A DNA stretch of 64,000 bases from Capsicum annuum (GCF_002878395.1 NC_061121.1:46545180-46609179); one strand, 5' to 3'; positions 50,111 through 62,019 are shown, numbered from the stretch's first letter. Numbers and translations: made by a program. Notes: a model not told the origin generated them from the letters alone.

Positions 50111-50851
50111 CCTATAAAAATAAATCCATGATTGCATTAGATTTATTATACACAAGGTTGGAAAAGTTCACATATCTGAGGTAACAACTAAAAGAGGTAA
50201 TAATAACTTACTGCATGCATTAACGATAGTAAGAGGCTGAACTCTGAATCAAACACTTACAATAGTTGGCTAATTGGCAAGAAATGAGGCTTCACATGGC
50301 TAAATTTACCTCATAGAACCACGGGAACTTTATCTATGACAACCAGTTTAACGCAATATAACATAGATGTAAAAAGATTTCTAGAATTATTACCAGATGG
50401 ATGGAATAATTGAAGATATGTAGACCAATCACAAAACTGAAAGACACCAATAAAAAGAACTGGAGAAATGTTTTATGACCTTATAAGCTCCTTATTCCAA
50501 GATCGACACAATTGAAAGACAAAGTTTATTTTTAGGTGTTTAAATGTGGTAGTTTCATCGGCCTGTTATGTCTGGTTCCCAAGGTTGTTACTTTAAGTAT
50601 TCATTTCCTATCTCTTTGTAGTTATAAGAGCATCTTAGTAATTCTCTCACATAATAATTTTCCTAGTTGAACTTGTGTCCAGAATGTGAGTGATACAACA
50701 TGTATATGAACTCTTCATTACCAAACAAGAAAACAACGAGTACCTACTTCTTCAAGAAAACAACCATCTTGCAGTGTGGTAATTTAAATATTTAAAGTTA
50801 TAGATGCCTTCATAAGAAAGGGTACCTATATATTTCAAAACAACACACCTA

Positions 50852-51115
50852 TTTTTGCAAGGGTCAAGCTTATGACTCCTAATTTCTCGTTCTCAACCTT
50901 AAACTGAAATACTCCATAAATATCTAGAACCTCGAATGATGTATAATAGACACCCTAGAGGAATTGAAATTATAAATATTAATACAAGTGAAAAATCCAT
51001 TCCTACGATAATTCAATTATGGAGCACTTAAGAGTACCTTCTGGTCGGTTGACATGGTTTTTCGAACGTAAGGGCTCACCGTGTGAAACTGAACTTGAAC
51101 ATCATCTACAACATA
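50852..51115 (-). pseudogene. OST48 (oligosaccharyltransferase 48-kDa subunit) fragment
   Basis: Exon 51115-51040 reads [20 protein letters not shown] and ends at a GT donor. Exon 50953-50852 reads [20 protein letters not shown] and [14 protein letters not shown]. Together they match the lumenal C-terminal part of the OST48/DGL1 subunit of the ER N-glycosylation complex. The intron of about 86 bp is kept. The transmembrane end and the N-terminal two thirds are absent. Confidence 0.8.
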
Positions 51116-51579
51116 AGTTTCCTAACATGTTCCAGACCATTTATAAATCTTAAGTGAATATTTTATTGATTTAAATTTAAGTTTCAATACACATCCAAAA
51201 CCATCCCTATTTGGAGAAGAATATGTGCTCTTAAAGGTCTTTTACTCTTTATCATTTATGTTTTTGGCATTTGATTTTGATGATTGTGTTGGGAGCTTGG
51301 TTAGTAACATGAAAGAATGATGCAACGAATTGTTTGCTGCAATTACAAAGGTACCAAAGAAATGGTTGTTATGCATTTCTCCTTTGACCTCTCCAGCTCT
51401 AGTTAAAATCAGTGCACATGTATATACAAAGTCTATCACCAGGTAAGGAGTATAGTTTTTAAGGATGCTTCTGTTAAATAGATTCTTGTAAAGATCTTCT
51501 ATGCCTTTACTATCCTCTACATCCCCACTCCCATAAGTCCTACTTAAGCTGGGAGGTGTCTCCTGGAAGTATGACACCA

Positions 51580-51965
51580 GATGGGAAAGTTATGGAATTC
51601 TCCAGTAGTATGTTGAGATAAGATGATTCCTTGTACTTCATGAACAATCTGAATACAGAAAGTTCTTCAGGGGAAGATAAAATAAGAGGCAAAGTATTTT
51701 ACTTTTCAACTTTTAAAAGTTGGCAACACTTGATTGACTTATATATTTCTTAATGATAGGTAAGTCTGGTGCAATAATAGGTACTCCACATGACATAGAT
51801 CGTATTAGAATGGGCGAAAATTCTTGTTCATACTGGTGGGAGAAGTAGAGGACAATGTCAGCCATCAGTATAATACCATTAACATCACCCTTCATATCAT
51901 AGTGTGAAAGAGATCCCTCATGAATCCATAGACGAGTGGTAATATCCTATAAATTTTGAGACTGT
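51580..51965 (-). pseudogene. Family-1 glycosyltransferase fragment (At5g04480-like)
   Basis: The minus strand reads MKGDVNGIILMADIVLYFSH then SPILIRSMSCGVPIIAPDLP, the nucleotide-sugar-binding C-terminal domain of GT1-type glycosyltransferases like Arabidopsis At5g04480. The segment before (HEGSLSHYD) and after (ILLENSITFPSGVILPGDTS) also fits. A stop at 51713 and a shift break it. The open stretch 51577-51242 follows but was not recognised. Confidence 0.7.
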
Positions 51966-52149
51966 ATAGCTTTTAAAATTTTGTCACATAGATAATAGTA
52001 ATTAAACCACATATTACTGCTACTGCAAAATGTTGTGAAGCATTATTCAATATCACTTGAACTTTCATCTCAACCTAACAAATTACATAGTAAAGCACTA
52101 GCAAGGAATGGAGATAACAAATATGGAAAATACACAGTAAATCTGAATA

Positions 52150-54199
52150 CCTTTTCTGTGGATAGTTCTTTGGCAACGCGATCTTTTGGCTCACTTTCAG
52201 CCTTTACCAAATTCTTCACATGTAAAAGCAACAACGAAAAAGATGATTTACAACGTATATGAATTTGTGCATTACAAATTTCAATAAACTATATTGTAAT
52301 ACCTTTTTCTCTTCCTTTAGCTTGTACCCTAATTCCAAATTTTCATCTGGAATCCAAAACGTTGATATAGTGAAATTTTCAAGCCCCTTTTTTAAATTGT
52401 AACTGTTTAACTTAAGATTAAAAATAAAATCTTTTCCATAGAGACTTTGAATGTGGGCAGGAACATCGTTGTTATCTAACGATGATATTTTGTTGAACAA
52501 CTTGTGAGCTGGTGTATCAAGGAATTTCTCAGCCACGTCATTGAATAAGACAAAAGTAGTTTTGTCGGTATTGTCTTTCATTTGTATGTGTATCTTGTAC
52601 CTATGTTTGTAAAAATAAGTTAACATTAATTCTTAATACAAAACAAATTCATAATCCTTCTAGGATCCTTACTTCACCAAAGGAAACTTGCAATCTTTGT
52701 TGCAGTTGAGGCATGGATAAACACCATTTACAGGTGTAATCTTCTTCGAGCATACATTGCATGAAATGTAGTACCATCTAAAATAGTTTATTATGTCTGT
52801 AATTTTGGTCCTCATAGTAACAATGTATTCCGACAATCCTCAAAAGAAAATTTACAATTATCTATCATGTTGAAGTGTTGAGATGGAAAATCAAAATATA
52901 AGAAGCAAAAGATAACCTATATGTCAGCACTCCAATTAGACTCCGACAAATTCTTAATGTTCATTCGGTTCATAAACATCTCTTCCACTATTGAAATGCT
53001 ATTAATATTAGAGCTTTCAATAACTTGTACTCCCGATGATATGGTGGAAAACTTTTGCTTTAAAGATCTTATGTAATCTATATCAAGGTTCACATATACT
53101 TTGTTAGCATATGTGGTAGAGAAGCTAACTTCACCTATTAACAATGGACGTAAAATAATTTGCGATAAAGATATCTTATAATGTTAGCATATAAATATAT
53201 AACATTTGATAATTAAATCTGAAACAACACCACGAAATTCTTTAAGAGTTGTGGAAGTCACAATCACTATGTATGGGTCAGAATCCTTCTTGTGAAAATA
53301 AGGAGCAAACTTCTCTCCCAAATCTTCCCATAAGGTTATTTTTTGACTTTGCCGAACTATCTAGGAAAAGAAAAAAAAGAATATGATAGTTCATTTAAAT
53401 CTAATCCAAAAAAAAAAGATCAATGTATGGTTTCAAAATAATACTCTTTTAGGAAGACAAAAAATAAAACTACTTAAGATGAGATGGGTGACTTACTAAT
53501 CAATAATAATTTGGATGTCCCTTTTTCTTCACTTTGATCCAGCGCTCTCCATATCACCAACTCCATATAAACAACCAACCACATCTATAAATGAAGAAGA
53601 AAAAGTGTTTGTAGAAAACGTTGATAATTGAACAATTTTTTAAATTTGAAAATTAAAATTATGTTTGTGTATATATATATATATATACCTGATAAGATCA
53701 TGTTGTTGTTTACCCTTGACTCAATCAATTCTGGTTTAATAAAGTGAAATCCGTTCACAGGAATATCAACAATATCTTCAGATAAACTCTTGATCGCAGT
53801 TGAGGAAAAGAAAATTATTTTCAAAGAGTTTTCAACTGGTCTATATACACCACTACTTTCAACCACTTTGAAGGTTTTGATGGTAAATAGTGAACCTTCA
53901 ATTAAATTGTTCTTGAACCTGCTAACGTGGTTTTCCCTGACTATAGCATGCACCAAATTGCCCTGACATATCAAAACACGTGAATTTATAATTAAGATTT
54001 TTCAAAAAAAAAAAGTGTACAAGAAAGAATAAGAATTATGTTGATGAGGTACCTTTTCATCGACAAATATCATATCCAAACTGATCAGTTCTCTTTTTTT
54101 TTTTTTTGAATTAATGGCATCCCACATTCTACAAATCCTAACCCTTATCATCAAATCATATCTACCAGTAACCAACTCTGAAAGAAGAGAATACATCAT
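52150..54199 (-). pseudogene. RPA1-like single-stranded DNA-binding protein, nearly complete, one early stop
   Basis: Replication protein A large-subunit relative of the expanded plant family. Exons on the minus strand: 54199-54053 (MMYSLLSELVTGRYDLMIRV), 53962-53689 (GNLVHAIVRE, FTIKTFKVVESSGVYRPVEN), about 53590-53490 (VVGCLYGVGDMESAGSK), 53360-53232 (SQKITLWEDLGEKFAPYF), 53133-52917, 52790-52680 (CNVCSKKITPVNGVYPCLNC, the zinc ribbon of RPA1 C domain), 52600-52303 and a last piece near 52210-52150. Three OB-fold regions are represented. TGA at 53531-53529 stands where relatives have TGG (Trp), and one exon junction is out of phase. Plant Helitrons often carry RPA-like genes, so it may be element-borne. 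Confidence 0.82.
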
Positions 54200-54200
54200 A

Positions 54201-54394
54201 CTAAAAAATTAAAAGCAAAAAATATTAAGCAACCTATAATATGAAAAATATTTGACTTCTTTATCTATATATAGTACATAAAAAGAACATAAAAAGCCCT
54301 AAAAATTAATTAAATGCAATTATTCAGAGATTAATATGCATTAAAATCAATTAAAGATACAAATGATTGAGAAGAGAAATGGTTCATTACAAAC
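54201..54394 (-). other. 5' UTR intron of the RPA1-like gene
   Basis: On the minus strand a CTACCAG/GTTTGT donor and a TTTTTTAG acceptor lie just before the ATG. With the TATA box near 54440 this gives a short leader exon. Confidence 0.55.
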
Positions 54395-54430
54395 CTGGTA
54401 GAAGAATAGTTAAAATCCATTTATGAGCCC

Positions 54431-54441
54431 TTTATAGCTAT
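54431..54441 (-). promoter_or_regulatory. Candidate TATA box of the RPA1-like gene
   Basis: The minus strand reads AGCTATAAAGG about 240 bp upstream of the ATG, which is normal once the 5' UTR intron is removed. Confidence 0.5.
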
Positions 54442-54499
54442 ATTCTGTAGAGGAGAAGAATAAGAAGAATAAACCGCAAGAAAGGCTTTTTGAGAGCAA

Positions 54500-55210
54500 C
54501 GTGGGTTTTTAGTTTTTTACTCTTTCCTATTCATATCTTTAATTTAATTAATTTATGTACTATACATTAATTGGACATTATCCCTCTTTAACTAAAATAA
54601 GGAATTAAAGATTTTTTCTTGAATACTGAAAAATTAAATAAAGACAATGTAAAATGCTATAAGTTTCAATTCTTTTCATATTAAAATATTTTAAAATGTA
54701 AGTCAAAATTCATACAGTTTGACCCTCGAGAAGTGAAACGTGAAAGGTTAGAGGCAATTTAAACTGTTGTTTAATAGGAAGTTTTGCTCCTTTTTAATAT
54801 TTATGCTAAGTTGTAAAATATTATATTTCTTTCTTCATAGGTATTTATATTTCATTCTTGTAACTCCTGTATTATAATGATAGGAGATAATGAAGGTTGT
54901 TAAGTCTAGCATGATGAATAGTATAATTTTAATTAATAAGACTAAAAATATTGTCTACAAACAATATTATTTCATCTATGTTATACTAAATGGGTATTTC
55001 ACAATAAATTTTGAAAAAGTATGATTAGATGCCCTCTTTTTCTATTTTTAACACTATTAATGAATTGTAGTTCTTCCTCGGGATTTTTCAAGTTATCCAA
55101 TGAGACATCAGTAGGTAAAAGTATATATTTGAATAATTTAATTTATAATGTATTGTCAACTATGCCTCAATTCCAAATATGCAGGTCGACAATTATTTAT
55201 ATGCTAGATA
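54500..55210. other. AT-rich spacer; no gene seen
   Basis: Separates the RPA1-like copy A from the cyclin block B. Short open frames on the plus strand have no recognisable features. Confidence 0.45.
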
Positions 55211-55214
55211 AAAT

Positions 55215-57185
55215 GCGCCCAAAAGACACTTAATAAATTCTCTTTGAGTACTTTTTGTAAATAACCTTCAGATTGTGATTTGCAGCCTAAGAGTGATAGC
55301 TAACTAGCATCCTCATGCACTCTATTATCTGAGCCTCTGAGAAACAAGTGTACAGTTTAAGTGTCCCATTTCAAAATAGTGTCCGGTTGAGGGTGTGTCG
55401 AGTAGCATAGACAGCTGAGGCAACAATCATCGATGGACAGTAGATAATGGTTTCATAATTCATCAACCCCAGCTCAGCCAGAAAATATACCATGTTCTCC
55501 ATCTATTTTTTAAATGGATTAAAGTTAGTACTGTAAACTAATTGTGACACATAAATAGGCAAGTATGTTAAAGAACTTACTTCTGAATCAGGTAAAGAAG
55601 CTATGAAACAAACGAGGAACACATAAGGTATTTGGACTGTTAGATACCATTTCAGTTGTTCGAGAATTTGTTTGTCCATAGATAACAGTTGCTCGTGACT
55701 TTAAGTTTTGTACGAGATGCTCATGAAGTCATTGACCTGAAAAATAAATTACAACATTTAGAAAGCTGTTAGCTTTAGCCATTAACAACTCATATGGTGA
55801 TAGAGGCTTTCATATTTTACCTCGGGAGACTAAGTTTCTTCATATTTAGAGGCTATAAGCATGGCACTAATGCCTACCAACTGCAGTTCCCTTCTTGATA
55901 CAGTCTCCACAGCAAGGTAGCGGTCAATAATGTTGATTCGGGGATATGGATCTAGGGATGGATATGGGTGTGGGAATCCGGCAAAAAATAATTTAAATAT
56001 CTAAAAATAGAGTTATAAAACATAAATTATGAGGTATTATGTTGAAAACATGTTGAAAAAATTATGAGATACTTGTTGGTTGGGAAGATGATGTAAGAGT
56101 AGCAAGTCATTGCAAACAGAAAAGTTCATGTTCTATCTAGAGTTTGTCTACATTCAACTATAACAAAATAGAGATGAAACTATTTAAGAATATCATTTTT
56201 CTACTATAGAAGAGTGACAATGAAATAGCTTATGTGTGAATTTATGCTTCAACTGTATTCAACAGCTTGATAGGAGATGAAATAACAAAGATTCAACTAA
56301 TTACCACTCATCTCTCGATTACGAAACCTTTTCTTCTCCACTTTGTTCATTCAGCAAACGCAAAACCTGAAAGTCATCGTCAGGTGTCCACACATCACTT
56401 GTTTTATTGATAACTCAAAAAGGTTTTAGCAAGGCGCTTGGCACAAACCTTGAAGGAGCACTGCGGTCCAAATGTTTCAACTTGTCCATGCTTCTTGGAA
56501 GCCTGTAGTTACATATGGCTAAAAGTAAATTGATCCATAATTCACATACAGGATCTATTTACATAAGAGAAGAGCTGACATACCTAAAATACAAGAAAAT
56601 AGATAATTGACTCTTTTCTTTGCTCATTTGTACAAATGTTTTCTGCCAATTTCTGCAAAATGGCAGTTGGCTTAGCTGACCCATCATGACCATGGGATAC
56701 AATTTTCTCTTCACATTGTGGTTCAACAGAAATTACATCTTCTACTTGGTCTAAAAGCTCAACCAATGCCTGAAATAGGATATATAAGCCTACAAAACAC
56801 AGAGATTGTCGAAATATGATTGCACACCTTCTGCATAACATGGGGTTAGAAATGACTAACAAATGTTAATGATTACATTAGCTGAAAATACCAGAGCAGT
56901 CAAAGACCATTTTGTGTAGCCTGGAACCAAGCTAATCAGTGGCTTCATTAGGATCGACTGCGTTGGCAGGCTTCATTAATTGCCAGAAATCATCAGAAAC
57001 ATATCTTCTACAAGAAACCAGATAGATTTTAACAAAAATAAAGCTCAAGTTCAAGACAATGAATACCTCAACTAGTTTGTAGAAGCTGTAAATGTCTTCA
57101 ACATATTCCAAAACTGCCAATTCATTGTTCACATCTGCAGCATCAATGTCCACAATCTGCTTCTTTGGCTTCTTACTCAGACCAC
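55215..57185 (-). pseudogene. B-type cyclin fragment, copy B, with foreign exons inside
   Basis: Minus strand: 57185-57067 CGLSKKPKKQIVDIDAADVN and YVEDIYSFYKLVE (start of the cyclin box); 55942-55822 [20 protein letters not shown] and [10 protein letters not shown]; 55737-55568 EQLLSMDKQILEQLKWYL; 55500-55215 MENMVYFLAELGLMNYETII, ASAVYATRHTLNR, FSEAQIIECMRMLVSYHS and NLKVIYKKYS. This is a CYCB1-type mitotic cyclin, the CDK partner for G2/M. The exon for the MRAILIDWL part of the cyclin box is missing, and unrelated exons (56330-57000) fill its place. In-frame stops occur. Confidence 0.82.
56330..57000 (-). pseudogene. Unrecognised exons inside cyclin copy B
   Basis: Four exon-like pieces: 57000-56890 (YVSDDFWQLMKPANAVDPNE, then LGSRLHKMVFDCS), 56770-56585 (ALVELLDQVEDVISVEPQCE then KLAENICTNEQRKES), 56505-56448 (ASKKHGQVETFGPQCSFK) and 56370-56300 (VLRLLNEQSGEEK), each with plausible splice borders. 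The composition is that of a soluble charged protein. I do not recognise the family. The same set recurs at 59880-60540. Confidence 0.55.
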
Positions 57186-57459
57186 ATTATTTTGTTATAT
57201 TTGGATTTAATAAATCACCCCAAAATTGAGGAAAGGGAAAAATAAGAAAGAATTTATATTTTAAGTTTCATGCACTTTAAATACATAAGTTGCATTGAAA
57301 TAACACCAAAGTTAAAAAATTATAAGGTTTTTTTTATTAAAAAGAAAGGATAAATAGAATGAGTAATTATATACATATGAAATTTGGATGTCATAACATC
57401 AATGAATGACTATAATAAAGATATTAAGCGGTTATATATAGATGAGTGACTTACTAATC

Positions 57460-58094
57460 AGTAATAATTTTAATCTCTCATTTTTTGCCCTTGGATCCAC
57501 AATCCACTATATCACCAATTTCATATAAACAACCAACCGCATCTGCAAATAAAGTGGGTAAAGTATGATATTTAAGAATAATGTAGACCTGATAACACAG
57601 TGTGGTTGTTCACCCTTGAATCAATCATAGTTGGTTTAATAAACTGAAATCCATTTATAGAAATGTCGACAATATCTTCAGATAAATTATTGATGACAGT
57701 TGAGGAAGACAAGATAATTGTCAATGGACTTTCAATAGGTCTGTATGCAAAAGTACTTTCAACAACTTTGAAGTTTTTGATGGTAAATAAAGAACCTTCT
57801 TTCAACATGGCTTTTAGCCTGTTTACTTGATTTGTACCCATTTTACCATAGATCAAATTTTCCTGACGGAAGAAAGTCATAAATGTTATGTAAACTAAAA
57901 GTTTAAATAAGAAATAGTGTTTTAAAATAAAAATCAATGTAAGAAAGTTCCTTTTCATCAATAAATATCATTTCCATACTGATCAACTTACCATTTATCT
58001 TATGATTAATAGCATCCCATATTCTACAAAGTCTAACCCTTATCATGAAATCATTTCTATTAGAAACCAACGGTGAAAGAAAAGAATATGTCAT
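57460..58094 (-). pseudogene. RPA1-like 5' fragment, copy B
   Basis: Exon 1 (58094-57950) reads MTYSFLSPLVSNRNDFMIRV then DAINHKINGKLIS. Exon 2 (about 57863-57590) reads LKEGSLFTIKNFKVVEST and DIVDISINGFQFIKP. Exon 3 (about 57545-57465) reads AVGCLYEIGDI then breaks. The first donor reads GGAAC where copy A has GGTAC, so exon 1 would not splice. The rest of RPA is absent and the sequence goes into the cyclin block. Encodes the first OB-fold only. Confidence 0.8.
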
Positions 58095-58439
58095 TGTAAA
58101 ATCTCGACTAAATGGTATACAATCAAAGGATATTACAGTATGCAAACAGTTTACTTTCAATCTGTATATAGTGATATAATTAGAGTTTGAAAGGACACAA
58201 AAATAAAGGTATGAAGGACACAAAAATAAATTAGCAATATAATTATTCATAAATTAATAGACATTAAAGGATTCTGTAGTTACAAATGAGGAATATGAAA
58301 GAAAGGATTAATGAGGGACAACAATAAATTAGTAATACAATAATTCAATGAGTAATATACAATTGAAGACACTGAGAGTTATAAATGTGGAAGATGATTC
58401 ACCTTAAAAATTTCTATGGAACTAAATACCGATATATGT

Positions 58440-58735
58440 GCTCAAATAAGAGATGAATAAAGCAAATGGAGCTTTGATTTTTCCCTTTTTTTTTTCAGAA
58501 GAACTGTTAACATACTTGGCGAAGGGAATACTTGGTGAAGGGAATAGGAGAAGATAGAGCATTCATTTTTTTTTGCTACCTGTAAAGTGTGAAATTTAAT
58601 GATATTTAACAAATTTATTAAGAAATAATGGGCAAAGTTTGAAAAAAGAGTTGATTTGAAAAAAAAAAACAGAAATTAGAGAAATAGGAATGGTGGATTT
58701 TCCATCTTCACGTTATACCAATTCTAAATGACTAT
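58440..58735 (-). repeat. Module 5' flank, copy B
   Basis: Matches 62020-62290: AAGCAAATGGAGCTTTGATT, TTTCAGAAGAACT, TTTGCTACCTGTAAAG and AATTTAATGATATTTAACAA. It lies upstream (minus strand) of different gene pieces in the two copies, like a shared leader. Confidence 0.8.
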
Positions 58736-58860
58736 TTATGTTATTCACATATTCAAAGGGGATTAAAGTTAGTACCATAAACTATTTGTGTTATTCACAC
58801 ATTTAAAGGGATTAAAGTTAGTACCGTAAACTAATTGTGACACACAAATAGGCAAGTATG

Positions 58861-59400
58861 TTAAAGAACTTACTTCTGAATCAGGTAAAGAAGCTTTGAT
58901 GAAATGGACGAGGAACACATAAGGTCTTGGATTGTTAGATACCATTCCAGTTGCCCGAGAATTTGTTTCTCTATAGTTAACACTTGCCCGTGACTATAAG
59001 TTTTGTCCGAGATGCACACGAAGTCATTGACTTGAAAAAACAAATTACAATATTTAGAAAGTTGTTAGGTTTAGCCATTAACAACTCATATAGTGAAAGA
59101 GGCTTTCATATTTTACCTCGGGAGCCCAAATTAAAGAACTTACTTCTGAATCAGGTAAAGAAGCTTTGATGAAACAAACGAGGAACACATAAGGTATTGG
59201 GACTGTTAGATACCATTCCAGTTGCCCAAGAATTTGTTTCTCCATAGTTAACACTTTCTCGTGAATGTAAGTTTTTTTTGAGATTCACACGAAGTCATTG
59301 ACCTGAAAAATAAGTTACAACATTTAGAAAACTGTTAGCTTTAGCCATTAACAACTCATATGGTGACAGAGGCTTTCATATTTTACCTCGAGAATTTTTC
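58861..59400. repeat. 270-bp tandem duplication of a cyclin exon in copy C
   Basis: TTAAAGAACTTACTTCTGAA starts at 58861 and again at 59131. Each unit has the same cyclin exon (GQVLTIEKQILGQLEWYLT on the minus strand) and adjoining intron. Copy B has a single unit. Confidence 0.88.
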
Positions 59401-60770
59401 ATATTTAGAGGCTATAAGCATGGCACTTATGCCCACCAACTACAGTTCCCTTCTTGATGCAGTCTCCAATGTAAGGTAGCGATCAACAATGTTGATTCGG
59501 GGATATGAATCTAGGGATGGATACGGGTGTGGGGATCCGGTAAAAAATAATTTAAATATCTAAAAATAGAGTTTATAAAACATAAATTATGAGATATTAT
59601 GTTGAAAATATGTTGATAAATTATGAGATACTTGTTGGTTGGGAAGATGATGTAAGAGTAGCAAGTCATTGCAAACAGGAAAGTTCATTTTCCATCTAGA
59701 GTTTGTCTACATTCTACTATAACAGAGATAGAGAGGAACCTATTTAAGAATATCATTTATCTACTATAGAAGAGTGACAACGAAATAGCTTGTGTATGAA
59801 TTTATGCTTTAAGTGTATTCAACAGCTTGATAGGAGATGAAATTACAAGGATTCAACTAATTACCACTTATCTCTCAATTGCAAAACCTTTTCTTCTCCA
59901 CTTTGTTCATTCAGCAAATGAAAAACTTGAAAGTCATCATCAGGTGTCCACACATAACTTGTTTTATTGACAACTTAGAAAGATCTTAGTAAGGCGCTTG
60001 ACACAAACCTTAAAGGAGCACTACGGTCCAGATGTTTTAACTTGTCCATGCTTCTTGAAAACCTATAGTTACATATGGCTAAACGTAAATTGATCCATAA
60101 TTCACATACATGATCTATTTACATAAGAGAAGAGTTGATATACCTAAAATACAAGAAAATAGATAGTTGGCTCTTTCCTTTGGTCACTTACACAAACATT
60201 TTCTGTCAATTTCTGCAAAACGGCAGCTGGCCCATCATGACCAAGGGATACAATTTTCTCTTCACATAGTGGTTCAATATAAATTACATCTTATACTTGG
60301 TCTAAAAGTTCAATCAATGCCTGAAATATGATATATAAGCCTATAAAACACAGAGATTGTCGAAATATGATTGTACACCTTCTGCACAACATGGGGTTAG
60401 AAATGACTAACAAATGTTAATGATTATATTAGCTGAAAATACCAGAGCAATCAAAGACCTTATTGTGTTGCCTGGAACCAAGCTGATCAGTGGCTTCATT
60501 AGGATAGGCTGCTTTGGCAGGCTACATTAATTGCCAGAAATCATTAGAAACATATATTCTACAAGAAACCAGACAGATTTTAATTAAAATAAAGATCAAG
60601 TTCAAGACAATGGATACCTCAGATAGTTTGTAGAAACCGTAAATGTCTTCAACATATTCCAAAATTGCCAATTCATTGTTCATATATGCAGCATCAATGT
60701 CCACAATCTGCTTCTTTGGCTTCTTACTCAGACCACATGCAACCTTTATAAAGTTGACAAAAACATCACA
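58861..60770 (-). pseudogene. B-type cyclin fragment, copy C, with foreign exons inside
   Basis: Same layout as copy B. 60760-60614 reads ACGLSKKPKKQIVDIDAAY and YVEDIYGFYKLSE, 59540-59395 reads IVDRYLTLETASRREL then [13 protein letters not shown], and the next exon is present twice (58861-59400). The C-terminal cyclin exons of copy B are missing because the block ends at about 58790. The unrecognised exons recur at about 59880-60540 (YISNDFWQLM-type start). More stops than copy B. Confidence 0.8.
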
Positions 60771-61089
60771 CATTCCTCTAGTTGTATAACTGACAATTAG
60801 GTAAAACAGAAAACAAAAGGAACGATCCTCTATAAAGGCTATAATATTAACAAAAGGGACATCATATCGAATGGCTTAACGGTGAAATTTCCAATACATG
60901 ATTCAAAAGAAAAAGAAGCTTGATATGTGACATGACATCTCATACGAGTATTAGTTCATCTTCAGTCAAGCGCATGTTACACGAAGGTTTTTTAACCCAA
61001 GCAACATCAAGTATCACAACTCCTAACAAAAAAACTGGATAACTAAACTCAACATCTTCTATAGTGTGGGAGGAGATGTGATAGCTACC

Positions 61090-61680
61090 TGGAAGGGCAG
61101 AACTGAACATCTTCTACAGTATCATCATGTCCTTGGAAAATACCTTGAGCTTAAATAGTAGGGCCTTCTGCAGAAGGTTTCGGGTTACTTGCTCTAGATC
61201 CAGGAGACTTTGCATCTCCCTAGTCTGCTGCCAACGTGGACACATGATCATGAATACTCCACAAAACAACCAATTTATCCTTCCCTGCAAAAATGATTCC
61301 ATGATTGCATTAGCTTTATTGTACACAATCTTGGAAAAGTTCACCTATCTGAGGTAACAACTAAAAGAGGTAATAATAACTGACTGCAGGCAGTAATGAT
61401 AGTAAGAGGATGAACTCTGATGTGTTTTAAAAGTTTCCCTACGTCAAATACAAATCACCATTAAGAAAGAGACTATAGTCCCTTCAACACAGTTCATGTG
61501 ACACTCTTCTAGAAATAAAATATACCATATAAATCCTATATAGGAATAAAATTAATCACAAAATACTTGAAAGAAGATAGCATTCAATGACGGGTCGGTC
61601 AACCACCAGAGAGCACAAAAGGCTCAAAATCGCCCATTGCAAGCGTAAATTCAACATTGTCTTGATGTCCAGTCAATACC
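61090..61680 (-). pseudogene. FVE/MSI4 WD40 fragment, copy C (true exon order)
   Basis: 61679-61593 reads VLTGHQDNVEFTLAMGDFEP and FVLSGG, with a TGCAG acceptor. 61305-61090 reads GKDKLVVLWSIHDHVSTLAA, a stop, SRASNPKPSAEGPTI, a stop, and IFQGHDDTVEDVQFCPSR before a GT donor. These are consecutive parts of the FVE/MSI4 WD40 domain, a histone-binding partner of retinoblastoma and deacetylase complexes. The fragment carries no propeller ends. Confidence 0.78.
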
Positions 61681-61686
61681 TGCAAG

Positions 61687-61800
61687 TGAATATGGACTAT
61701 CAGTTACTACTTATAAGAATACAAAGTTGACAAACTAAACCTATGAATATGGACTATCAGTTACTACTTATAAGAATACAAAGTTGACAAACTAAACCTA
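61687..61800. repeat. 57-bp tandem duplication
   Basis: Two near-identical units start at 61687 and 61744 (TGAATATGGACTATCAGTTA). A partial third copy (ACTTATAAGAATACAAAGTT) is at about 61911-61945. Confidence 0.92.
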
Positions 61801-62019
61801 TTATTTAGAAAACCCACCACGTCTGGTCGACTATAATTATTTACTCCCAAGTTAGCATTACGATTAGGTTGAGACTAAACATTCCAAATAAGGACTTGAT
61901 TTCAAAATGAACACTTATAAGAATACAAAGTTGACAAACTGAACCTGTTGTACAATAGGGCTACAAAATGAAATTGACACTTACAGGGTTCGTTAATGGG
62001 GAGAACCATCTTCTTCTCA

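Noticed and set aside
51242..51577. Minus-strand open frame of 111 codons between OST48 and glycosyltransferase pieces
   Set aside because: No family recognised, and it overlaps the broken glycosyltransferase 3' part in other frames. It may be an unidentified captured exon but is not supported as a gene.
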